DNA of 15,056 bases from Spirochaetia bacterium UBA2205 (GTDB lineage: Bacteria; Spirochaetota; UBA4802; UB4802): NCBI GenBank assembly GCA_002328585.1, contig DCUV01000014.1:111787-126842 (forward strand), in the 5' to 3' direction. Made by a program: the position numbers and the translations under genes. Positions 1 to 7,055 of this stretch are shown piece by piece. The notes beneath the pieces were generated by a model that worked only from the letters and a program-made list of their open reading frames with translations, ran no database searches and had not been told where the DNA came from. Positions within the stretch are counted from its first letter, which is position 1, and the number at the start of each line of letters is the position of its first letter.

Positions 1-30
1 CAAGCGCTCTCCCAACTGAGCTACGCCCCC
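1..30 (-). tRNA. tRNA gene, 5' part only (probably tRNA-Ala)
   Basis: On the minus strand this reads as the 5' end of a tRNA: an acceptor strand beginning GGGGGCG, then TA, then a D arm GCTC-AGTTGGGA-GAGC and the start of the anticodon stem. The anticodon and 3' half lie beyond the left edge. The GGGGGCG acceptor with this D arm is typical of bacterial tRNA-Ala, but the isotype is inferred because the anticodon is not in the window. A TTGACA box on the minus strand at 88-93 could belong to its promoter, but I see no well-placed -10 box for it. Confidence 0.85.
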
Positions 31-153
31 TGATTGTTGTGCAGTGTAATTTTGCAAATAATTTAAAGGAATAACTATCAAAAAATTTGTCAATATATTT
101 TAAATATATTTTGTTAGTACTTATAAAAAATTACTATCTGCAGCGATTTATTC

Positions 154-183
154 TTGCAAAAATGGTGATTGCTGTGATACTAT
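154..183 (+). promoter_or_regulatory. Putative promoter of the left plus-strand gene cluster
   Basis: TTGCAA at 154-159 and TACTAT at 178-183 are separated by 18 nt, and a TG one base upstream of the -10 gives an extended -10 character. It lies about 65 nt before the first gene of the cluster, in the divergent spacer with the tRNA. Both hexamers match the consensus at four of six positions, so this is only a candidate in very AT-rich DNA. Confidence 0.3.
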
Positions 184-248
184 TACTACACGATATGAAT
201 GATAGTGGGGCTGAACTATTACAATATAAAATATTTTGAGGTTTGGTT

Positions 249-572
249 ATGTCATTAGAAATTGATAAGCTTAAAAATGAAAATGAAATTATGTCAAAGC
301 AAATTGATGAGTTGCGGAAGATAGTGCAGACATATGAAAATGTTTTAAAACTCAATGAACAGGAATTGGCCAATGCCTATCAAATTATATCAATGTATGA
401 AAATATTGTAGAATATTCCCGAACCGAATTAAAGTTAGCAACTGAAACAGCTCAGGCACGTGAAAGTGCATCACAGTTAAGCAGGATGGAATTGATGCAG
501 GCATTTGAAAAGATTCAAAAACTTGAAGAAGAAAATAAAAAACTCAGAGCCAAAAAAGAAAATGCATCCTGA
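249..572 (+). CDS. Small coiled-coil protein of unknown function
   Basis: This 107-residue protein is almost entirely predicted coiled coil. It is rich in Glu, Lys, Leu, Ile and Asn, has heptad-like spacing of hydrophobic residues, and ends in a charged Glu/Lys tail. No enzymatic motif, signal peptide or membrane segment is visible. I choose ATG 249 rather than the in-frame TTG at 243, because GAGG at 238-241 sits 7 nt before ATG 249 but only 1 nt before TTG 243. The gene is the first of a tightly spaced plus-strand run, 20 nt ahead of a membrane-anchored TPR protein. A structural or oligomerisation partner of that protein is plausible, but that is inference from position. Sequences this simple cannot be assigned to a family by eye. 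Confidence 0.8.
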   Translation: MSLEIDKLKNENEIMSKQIDELRKIVQTYENVLKLNEQELANAYQIISMYENIVEYSRTELKLATETAQARESASQLSRMELMQAFEKIQKLEEENKKLRAKKENAS

Positions 573-592
573 TAAAATTAAGATGAAGGTAA

Positions 593-1960
593 TTGGTTAG
601 TAAAAACATGTTGATTACGTATGCTATAATATTTTTGTTTATTATAATTCTGGTAATATTTGTTCTATATTTTGCTAATATTTATATTTTCCCGCGTAAG
701 CTTGAAGAAATCCAGCAACTTATTGAATCAGGGCAGACAAAAATAGCCATCAGAAAGTTAAATGATATTATTGAAAAAGATGATCGCAATCACTATGCTC
801 ATTATTTGCTGGCGTTAGCATATGAAAAGGAAAATAATATTCAGTATGCTATTGTTGAATATCGGCAGGTTTTAAAAATTGGAAGATATGATGAAAAGGT
901 TAATGAAGTCAACATACGTAATCATTTAGCAAGTATTTATAAGGCGCGCAATGCAGTTGAAGAAGCAAAAAAAGAATACCTTCTTTTAACAAAATTGGAC
1001 CCTGCGAACTATGAACCTTTTTATGAACTGGGTATAATTTTTTTTAATTCCGGGCAGATAGAAAAGGCAATTCCTTATTTCAGGAAAAGTATATCAAATA
1101 ACAGCAAGCATGGAGCTTCTTTTTATTATATAGGGCAGGCATATTACAGAATGCAAAACTATCCTGATGCAAAACAGGCTTTTATTGAAGCCATTAAAGT
1201 TGATCAAAATGATTATAAAGCTCATTACTTTTTAGGTTTAGTTTTACGTCAGCTTGGTGATTATGAATGGGCAATTAAAGAATTTGAAACAGCACAGAAA
1301 AGCGATGACATTAAGGTTAAATGTTTCCTTGCAAAGGGGACATGTTATTTAGAGCGTGAGCAATTGCCAAAGGCGGTGATTGAATTTGATCGTGGTTTAA
1401 AATTTGCTAAAAGAGGCAGCGATACCGAGCTTAATTTGCGGTATTTTTTAGCTGAAGCTCAGGAAAAAATGCGAGATTTACACTCAGCCATATCAAACTG
1501 GGAAAAGATAGTTGCGGTCAATCCAACGTTTCGTGATGTACAGGCAAAGCTTAAATCGTATGCAGAATTTAGACAGGATGATCGTATTAAAGATTTTATG
1601 ATTGCAGGGCTGGCGCAGTTTGAACATACCTGCCGTAAAATATCTGAATCAATGGGGCTTACCGTTATGGATGTAGATATTATCAGTGATACCGAAGTTG
1701 AGATCATAGCCACGGATACTGAAGGAAAATGGCGTAATACACGCCGTACTAATAAAATCGTACGAATACTTAGAACTACCGATGTTGTAAATGATAAATT
1801 ACTGCGCAAACTGCATGAAAAGCTTAAAGAAAAGAATGCAACACGTATTATCATTATTACTGCAGGTGATTTTACGCAAAGTGCTGTTGATTTTTCCAAT
1901 ACCCGACCAATAGAATTATATGGGAAAAATGATCTTTTGCGATTATTAAAACAAATATAA
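593..1960 (+). CDS. Membrane-anchored TPR protein with degenerate Mrr-like C-terminal domain
   Basis: The 455-residue protein has one N-terminal hydrophobic helix (about residues 6-29) followed by Pro-Arg-Lys, which suggests a membrane anchor with the remainder in the cytoplasm. Residues about 35-310 form a series of tetratricopeptide repeats with the usual Ala, Tyr and Pro spacing, for protein-protein contacts. The last 120 residues resemble a restriction-endonuclease-like (Mrr_cat) fold: beta strands around 369-375 and 389-394, an IIIITAGDFT strand-turn at 419-428, and an ending similar to the 'LIDG..L..LL' close of Mrr proteins. The Gln-x-Lys catalytic motif is not recognisable (IVRILR instead), so nuclease activity is unlikely. 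The start is uncertain. TTG 593 lies only 3 nt after AAGG (586-589), while ATG 608 would be 18 nt away. It shares its architecture with the gene at 7056-8600. Confidence 0.88.
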   Translation: MVSKNMLITYAIIFLFIIILVIFVLYFANIYIFPRKLEEIQQLIESGQTKIAIRKLNDIIEKDDRNHYAHYLLALAYEKENNIQYAIVEYRQVLKIGRYDEKVNEVNIRNHLASIYKARNAVEEAKKEYLLLTKLDPANYEPFYELGIIFFNSGQIEKAIPYFRKSISNNSKHGASFYYIGQAYYRMQNYPDAKQAFIEAIKVDQNDYKAHYFLGLVLRQLGDYEWAIKEFETAQKSDDIKVKCFLAKGTCYLEREQLPKAVIEFDRGLKFAKRGSDTELNLRYFLAEAQEKMRDLHSAISNWEKIVAVNPTFRDVQAKLKSYAEFRQDDRIKDFMIAGLAQFEHTCRKISESMGLTVMDVDIISDTEVEIIATDTEGKWRNTRRTNKIVRILRTTDVVNDKLLRKLHEKLKEKNATRIIIITAGDFTQSAVDFSNTRPIELYGKNDLLRLLKQI

Positions 1961-1964
1961 TTGT

Positions 1965-3761
1965 ATGATAAACAAAGCAATACTTTTATTGAATCAGGTG
2001 CCAATCTTTAAACATTTAATGGTAGACGAACTATCAGCTTTATCGCTGTTAGCTAAACCGCATACCGTTAAAAAGGGAAGTACGTTCCATTGTAATGCTC
2101 AGTCGTTATACATTGTTGATAAAGGTGTTTTTGGTGTACAAAAGTCAGCAGAATCAGCGTATTTATCCCGAACATCGTATTTTGGCCAGTTACCATTTTG
2201 TGACAGGGGCACAGGGACTGTAAGGGCATTGAGTGATGCATCTGTTCTGGAGCTTGCCAATACCGATTTATATCAATTTATCTGTAATAATTTTAAAGCA
2301 CTGCGCGGTTATTGTAAGATAGTTGATCATTATCGAATCCCGCTCAGTCAAGCTGCTACAACATTATTAAAAAATAAAGCCTGTGTATTCACTATTTTTA
2401 GTACTGATAAACATTGTGGCAAAACAACATTGGCAATATCAGTTGCAGCTGCGTGCTCATACTATAAAAAAACAATTTTGCTGGATGCCTCATACGATGG
2501 GATATCTGTATTTGACATGTGTGGTAAACCACTTATACCGCCACTGTCGCAAAAGAATCCGGATGATGTCACCGGTTATAAATTTATTCAGCAGCGTATA
2601 GAAAAAATTTCTGAAACTATGGACATCGTAAATATTGCCTATGGGTCAAAAGTTAAAATAAACCCTGATATAATAAATCCGCTATTATTTTATTTATCAT
2701 TTGAATATTCATACATCGTTATTGATTGTTCAAACAGTGATATCCATCTGCGCGATGTGATAATGAAAAATTCAGACAGTATTATAAATGTCATTAATGA
2801 AAAATCTGCCATTAATCATCAAGTAGTAAGTGATACCCTCTTAACTCAGGGTCAACAGGTTTACAATGTTGTTAATAAACATTTTGTAAAAATACAAAAA
2901 ATTGATCAGCCATCCTATGTGTTCAAAACTATTCCAGTAGAAGCAAATGAAACGATTTTTCAGGCAGTATTAAAAAATAAGGTGTATAGTGATGAGCTAT
3001 TTAAAAATATAGCAAGTGATAAAAGGGCGATGGTGCTGTCACAGGGAATGTATGAAACGCTATACTATTCCGGAGTATTGGAATCATTGCGGGAAGAAAA
3101 ACTTTATGATGTTATATATGCTAACGGTATACCCTATGCAGTATTGATGTGTTATTTGGCAACACAAACACCCGAAGATTATAAAAAGTTGTTATTTGAA
3201 TATTTTTCTGATGATACATTGCATACGTTCTTTGATTTTACTTTTCCGGATAAGTATCTGTTTAAAAATAAACCATTGCACAACTTTGCTTCAACTATAA
3301 GTCATATAAAAAGAATTGAATGGAATGCTATACTTCCATATACACAGTTAATGCATAATAATACGCAAAGGTTTTTCTCTACTGGTGATGCTGAAAAAAT
3401 TATTTCCGCTAATTTAGCTTTTAGTCCATTATTTGAAGGGATATCTATTCATGGTGATACCTATTTTTCTGCTTTTCCACTTTACCCCCTGATTCCCGAG
3501 TCATTACTGAGAACTCATATAAATTATATAGATTACATTGCTATTGCTAATCCCTATAATCCAATTTCTGTAAAAAGTAAGATTCCTGGATTATATAGAA
3601 AATTTGTTGATTTTCTTCCTGATTGTTATTTATATGCCTGTGATAATACCTTTTGTTGCAATAGATTCATTTCTTTAACGTTACCTGATGTCACATCAAC
3701 AAATGATCTGATTAAACAATCGCTTAACAATACTGATATGTTTATTTCAATGATAAAGTAA
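1965..3761 (+). CDS. NTE-like protein: cNMP-binding fold, P-loop domain and patatin-like domain, probably catalytically dead
   Basis: This 598-residue protein has three parts. Residues about 1-115 match the cyclic-nucleotide-binding beta-barrel, but the phosphate cassette has Gln75 where FGE normally has Glu and Gly82 where Arg is expected. Residues about 138-300 form a MinD/ParA-like P-loop region with a Walker A ending CGKTT (151-155) and a strand IVIDCS (251-256). Residues about 354-535 follow the patatin pattern (MVLSQGMYETLYYSGVLESL, then YDVIYANG). The GGG oxyanion loop is changed, no serine occurs near the nucleophile elbow (381-400), and the Asp-Gly dyad site reads HGDTYFSA (496-503). 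The order matches the neuropathy-target-esterase family. It starts 4 nt after the preceding stop with no visible Shine-Dalgarno, suggesting coupled translation. A signalling or lipid-sensing role without hydrolysis is inference. Confidence 0.85.
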   Translation: MINKAILLLNQVPIFKHLMVDELSALSLLAKPHTVKKGSTFHCNAQSLYIVDKGVFGVQKSAESAYLSRTSYFGQLPFCDRGTGTVRALSDASVLELANTDLYQFICNNFKALRGYCKIVDHYRIPLSQAATTLLKNKACVFTIFSTDKHCGKTTLAISVAAACSYYKKTILLDASYDGISVFDMCGKPLIPPLSQKNPDDVTGYKFIQQRIEKISETMDIVNIAYGSKVKINPDIINPLLFYLSFEYSYIVIDCSNSDIHLRDVIMKNSDSIINVINEKSAINHQVVSDTLLTQGQQVYNVVNKHFVKIQKIDQPSYVFKTIPVEANETIFQAVLKNKVYSDELFKNIASDKRAMVLSQGMYETLYYSGVLESLREEKLYDVIYANGIPYAVLMCYLATQTPEDYKKLLFEYFSDDTLHTFFDFTFPDKYLFKNKPLHNFASTISHIKRIEWNAILPYTQLMHNNTQRFFSTGDAEKIISANLAFSPLFEGISIHGDTYFSAFPLYPLIPESLLRTHINYIDYIAIANPYNPISVKSKIPGLYRKFVDFLPDCYLYACDNTFCCNRFISLTLPDVTSTNDLIKQSLNNTDMFISMIK

Positions 3762-3809
3762 ATGATAAAGTAAATGATGAAGTAAATGATGAAGTAAATG
3801 ATAAAGGAG
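3750..3809 (+). repeat. Five 12-bp tandem repeats spanning a stop codon and creating the next gene's ribosome binding site
   Basis: The units are ATGATAAAGTAA (3750-3761 and 3762-3773), ATGATGAAGTAA (3774-3785 and 3786-3797) and ATGATAAAGGAG (3798-3809). The first unit encodes the last three residues and stop codon of the upstream gene. Each of the next three is an in-frame Met-x-Lys-stop mini-ORF with TAA directly touching the next ATG. In the fifth unit AGTAA has become AGGAG, which together with the following G gives the AGGAGG Shine-Dalgarno of the downstream membrane protein gene. Because the unit is 12 bp and carries its own stop, changes in copy number would leave the upstream protein unchanged. 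Confidence 0.95.
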
Positions 3810-3810
3810 G
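3805..3810 (+). promoter_or_regulatory. Ribosome binding site inside the last tandem-repeat unit
   Basis: AGGAGG lies 4 nt before ATG 3815. Its first five bases belong to the fifth 12-bp repeat unit, where the other units carry AGTAA. It is the strongest Shine-Dalgarno in the left block alongside that of the STAS gene. Confidence 0.85.
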
Positions 3811-3814
3811 GTGC

Positions 3815-4261
3815 ATGAGATCAAAAGCTACCAATATATTACAAACAGGTGTTCTTTTAACAGGCATTATTTATATCGTTATTGGATTATTGTATGGTTT
3901 CAGCCCTATATACTTTGCTAATATTTTTGGTATAGAGGTAAATCCCGACTGGTATAACTTAATAAAGTACGATACATTTATAGCTCCGCTTTATCACTTT
4001 TCCAGGATATTTGCTCTATTATTAGCTGTTGTAGGCATAAGTATGTTGCTACCATTATTTGATCCATTAAAATATCGTGGAATGATATATTATCATAGCA
4101 TACTATTTCCCTTAGTTTCTGTGCCATCTCTTTTGATAAATGGTATTACCTACGATCATCTGCCATTGACAATATGTGGGAGTCTTTTGTTTGTACTGTT
4201 CTTATTTGTAGGTTTTGGATTGATAATTACAAGAAAATATGCAAAAATGGGTCAGGAATGA
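3815..4261 (+). CDS. Four-helix integral membrane protein of unknown function
   Basis: The protein has 148 residues and four hydrophobic segments at about 8-30, 58-81, 90-110 and 116-139, with a short Lys/Arg-rich C-terminal tail (RKYAKMGQE). The basic ends (MRSK at the N-terminus, RKYAK at the C-terminus) suggest that both termini are cytoplasmic. I recognise no family motif, conserved charged residue in the membrane or catalytic residue. The start is well set by AGGAGG ending 4 nt upstream. The gene lies between the NTE-like gene and the STAS gene. A 116-nt spacer with its own candidate promoter follows it, so it may be the last gene of the first transcription unit of the cluster. Confidence 0.82.
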   Translation: MRSKATNILQTGVLLTGIIYIVIGLLYGFSPIYFANIFGIEVNPDWYNLIKYDTFIAPLYHFSRIFALLLAVVGISMLLPLFDPLKYRGMIYYHSILFPLVSVPSLLINGITYDHLPLTICGSLLFVLFLFVGFGLIITRKYAKMGQE

Positions 4262-4328
4262 CTATAATAAATGCTTGCTTTTTATAATTGAACATGTATT
4301 GTTTCATTTCAATAATAAAAAGAATTTT

Positions 4329-4357
4329 TATACAGCTTTGCTGATGTGATTTATAAT
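4329..4357 (+). promoter_or_regulatory. Putative internal promoter before the STAS gene
   Basis: TATACA at 4329-4334 (four of six matches to the -35 consensus) and a perfect TATAAT at 4352-4357 are separated by exactly 17 nt. Transcription would begin around 4364, just before the AGGAGG at 4367-4372, giving a very short leader. This is the best sigma-70-type candidate I can see in the window. Confidence 0.45.
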
Positions 4358-4377
4358 TATTTTATCAGGAGGATATG

Positions 4378-4716
4378 ATGAATCTGAAAACTAAAAAGGT
4401 TGGGAATATTGTAGTAGTTTATTTACAGGGGCGATTGGATGTCCATCTTTCAGCGGATATAGAAAAGGAAATAAATAAATTAATTAAAGATGATCCTGAT
4501 TCTCATCTACTGCTGAATCTTGCAGGTGTTGAATACATGAGCAGTAGTGGTTTAAGAATTTTTGTTTCCACCATGCGTATATTAAAAGAATCAAATCGTA
4601 AATTAAAGCTTTGTTCAATGAATAATGCTGTTAAGAAAATTTTTGAGGTTGTTGAACTCATGGATATGTTTGAAATCTATGAAACAGAAGAAGAAGCTAT
4701 TGCTTCGTTTAAATAA
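4378..4716 (+). CDS. STAS-domain anti-sigma factor antagonist-like protein
   Basis: This is a 112-residue single STAS domain of normal family length (SpoIIAA/RsbV-like). It shows the opening strand pattern (NIVVVYLQGRLD, residues 10-21), the central strand HLLLNLAGVEYM and the conserved loop SSSGLR (55-60). Ser56 aligns with the serine that a cognate kinase phosphorylates in SpoIIAA-type antagonists. In that family the unphosphorylated form binds an anti-sigma/HATPase partner. No such kinase gene is adjacent, although an HATPase-domain protein is encoded at 11511-13031. I prefer ATG 4378 to ATG 4375, because AGGAGG at 4367-4372 is 5 nt from the former and only 2 nt from the latter. The stop overlaps the next start as TAATG, so translation of the two genes is probably coupled. 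Confidence 0.9.
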   Translation: MNLKTKKVGNIVVVYLQGRLDVHLSADIEKEINKLIKDDPDSHLLLNLAGVEYMSSSGLRIFVSTMRILKESNRKLKLCSMNNAVKKIFEVVELMDMFEIYETEEEAIASFK

Positions 4717-6986
4717 TGTTTATGTTGGCGTCTTCAGGTAAGTCCAAAAGTTCCAAACAACAGTTATTTAAAACATTGCTATCGCAAAACGCTGAGTATG
4801 AGACTATGGCAATACCTTCTGAATTATCTGAAGGTATAAAAAACTTTGAAATTTATGTAAAACATAACTATTTTTCATGGCCATACTGGATAGCTCATTA
4901 TACTAATAGGGAAAATGTTAGAATACAGTCTCTCCCGTTTATTTTATATAACAATCATTGCAGAACATGGTATACAATAAATAGTTTTTTAAACAGCGGA
5001 GCAATCAGGATAGATCCTTGCGGTATGATTCATCCTGACTGGGCAAAATGGTCAGTTGAATGTATGGTCTACTCTGAAGGAGAATATATTAAATTCCATG
5101 ATGATACATGTATACATCAACGAAATGAAAGGGGAGTTGTAAAAACATCGTATCAGCACCATTTATTTCGTTTTTTACAGTCAGTGTATATTGCTCACAC
5201 AAATGTTGATGAAGCAATAGTTATCAATAAAATAAATATTAAAAAAAAGAACCAATCCTATTTTATCATTGCAATCCGACCTTATACAACAACAACGTTA
5301 TCCGGCATTAATTCAATAGAGCTATTAAAAAATAATTTAGTGAAAATCAATGATGATCATGTATGTTCATTAATGGGAAAGCCGGATTATATTCTTGTTG
5401 GTAATGAAATCATAGGTGATATTGATATATTGAGGAAAGATGATAAATATAAGATAAGTAGTTCAAGTGGCATGGCAACGATGGCTTTTGCATATGAATT
5501 GAAAAATACTGATCATGAATATGGTATTCGCATTGCTACTGGTAAAAATGCAAAATTACCCATTTCTACATTATCTGTTAAATCAGCTCTTAATGATTAT
5601 ACCAGCTATGTAGATAGCATAATGAAACAGGGGATTGCCATATCAATTGGCAGGCATACTATAAACGAGTGGACTGATTTCTGCAAATTATCAACATTGG
5701 TGCATGCCTCTAATATGGCATCTGTAAAAACAACTCAACTACAAAGGTTGAAGCAATATTACTATATTTCTTCAACCTTAAACAGGATGGGTTATCTAAA
5801 GCAAACTGAGCTTGCCATTGATACTATCAAAAAAAATATAAAGATTACTGATGATTATGAAGGTGTTCTATCTTCATCATTTTTTTGTTTAATAGTTGGC
5901 GATTACTATAGGACAATAAAAGATTCCTCTTTTGTGCAAAATAATTATTCTTTATGCAAGCAATATGCTTATTCCATCACTGAATTTTTTAAAAAAATAG
6001 GTGATATAACAAAAGAAAATAATTTTAAGGATAATCCTCAAATAGCTATAAATGCGATTATCAATATTGCATATATTATATCTGCTCTTGAAAATGTGGC
6101 ATTTATGTCGCGTTCATTGGGGCTTTTTGGTGAGGAAACAAAAATATTTAGTGATATAAAAAGACTACAGAATGTAATATTAAAGTCAATATTTACCATA
6201 AACAGTGAAACAAACGACGAGGAGGAGAAATTAATTGAGTGGACTCCTAAATATAGTAAACCTATACGAAAACAAAAAATAATAGTAAAAGATAGTCTTG
6301 AGTTTTCCCATTTTGTAAATGTGAATGATAACAGAATTATATCATACAGCCCCTTGCTTTACCCTTATATGAAGGATATCATGCAACCGTATATAGTGAA
6401 AAATATAATTAATGCTATCATACATGCAGGTAAAGGATTGCCTTTATATAACACCATAATCAGCGCGGTGGATATAGTAAATTCTTTAAGTCTTGCTAAT
6501 GCAATGATCTATGCTCATGATAGAAGAGCTATCGATAGTATTAATGCAATTATCAATCTATGTAATAAACAAAAATTTTTACCTGATTTTCTTGATCCCG
6601 TAACAGGTCATGCCGTTGTAAATGACCCTGTTTCAACTATTGCTGTTTCATTATTATTTCAAGCTATCCGTAATTTATGCTTTATAGATCATCCTGAACG
6701 GTTGGAAATTTTCCCGGTTCCGTGGGAAGAATGGTTTAATGATTGTCAGATGAATATAAAAAATGCTCATTCACGGTTTGGTATAATTAGTTTTACAGCT
6801 ACATCCACATCAAATGAATTTGTAATTCAATTTACTGATATACCCCGGTTTATACCACATGATATTCTGGTTAATCTTCCATTTAAAGCAAAAATAAAAA
6901 AATCAGATGATTTTATTGTCAAATACCAGACAGATAAATCATGGTGTATTAATGGCTGGCCTTCAGAGATTAGATTTAAACGTTAA
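4716..6986 (+). CDS. Large glycosidase-like (alpha-toroid) protein of unknown substrate
   Basis: The protein has 756 residues and no signal peptide or membrane helix. The N-terminal third looks beta-rich: dPcGmIhPDW at about 100-109, then WSVECMVYSEGEY at 112-124, and later IRPYTTTTLSG at 187-197. That last pattern recalls the 'RP.NP.G.S' strand in the N-domain of glycogen-debranching-type and related glycosidases. The middle (about 320-640) is helical, as in a six-hairpin toroid, and the final 100 residues are beta-rich with conserved-looking Trp, Pro and Gly (FPVPWEEWF, INGWPSEIRF). I could not identify a clear pair of catalytic acids, so enzymatic activity is unproven. It is coupled to the STAS gene by a one-base TAATG overlap, an unexpected partner for a carbohydrate enzyme. 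The family assignment is a fold-level impression only. Confidence 0.75.
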   Translation: MFMLASSGKSKSSKQQLFKTLLSQNAEYETMAIPSELSEGIKNFEIYVKHNYFSWPYWIAHYTNRENVRIQSLPFILYNNHCRTWYTINSFLNSGAIRIDPCGMIHPDWAKWSVECMVYSEGEYIKFHDDTCIHQRNERGVVKTSYQHHLFRFLQSVYIAHTNVDEAIVINKINIKKKNQSYFIIAIRPYTTTTLSGINSIELLKNNLVKINDDHVCSLMGKPDYILVGNEIIGDIDILRKDDKYKISSSSGMATMAFAYELKNTDHEYGIRIATGKNAKLPISTLSVKSALNDYTSYVDSIMKQGIAISIGRHTINEWTDFCKLSTLVHASNMASVKTTQLQRLKQYYYISSTLNRMGYLKQTELAIDTIKKNIKITDDYEGVLSSSFFCLIVGDYYRTIKDSSFVQNNYSLCKQYAYSITEFFKKIGDITKENNFKDNPQIAINAIINIAYIISALENVAFMSRSLGLFGEETKIFSDIKRLQNVILKSIFTINSETNDEEEKLIEWTPKYSKPIRKQKIIVKDSLEFSHFVNVNDNRIISYSPLLYPYMKDIMQPYIVKNIINAIIHAGKGLPLYNTIISAVDIVNSLSLANAMIYAHDRRAIDSINAIINLCNKQKFLPDFLDPVTGHAVVNDPVSTIAVSLLFQAIRNLCFIDHPERLEIFPVPWEEWFNDCQMNIKNAHSRFGIISFTATSTSNEFVIQFTDIPRFIPHDILVNLPFKAKIKKSDDFIVKYQTDKSWCINGWPSEIRFKR

Positions 6987-7055
6987 TTGCAGTTCTATCG
7001 ATAATAAAGTAGTAATTACTGTGGCAGTTGTAATTTTAATACTGGAAAATGAAAA

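Noticed and set aside
1..30. tRNA gene at the edge of the cluster as an integration site for a mobile island
   Set aside because: Integration normally uses the tRNA 3' end, which lies outside the window and on the far side of the gene from the cluster. No integrase or direct repeat of the tRNA end is seen.
1459..2004. Minus-strand open frame of 181 codons opposite the TPR gene
   Set aside because: It lies antisense to a well-supported TPR coding sequence and runs into the next gene, with no ribosome binding site or recognisable domain. It is a shadow frame.
4315..4331. ATAAAAA-GAA-TTTTTAT inverted repeat as a terminator after the membrane protein gene
   Set aside because: The stem is purely A/T with a three-base loop and no following T tract, so it is too weak to call.
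7011..7020. Perfect 10-bp palindrome AGTAATTACT before the second TPR gene, as an operator
   Set aside because: It is short and A/T-rich, the match does not extend outward, and no second copy was noticed, so chance is likely.
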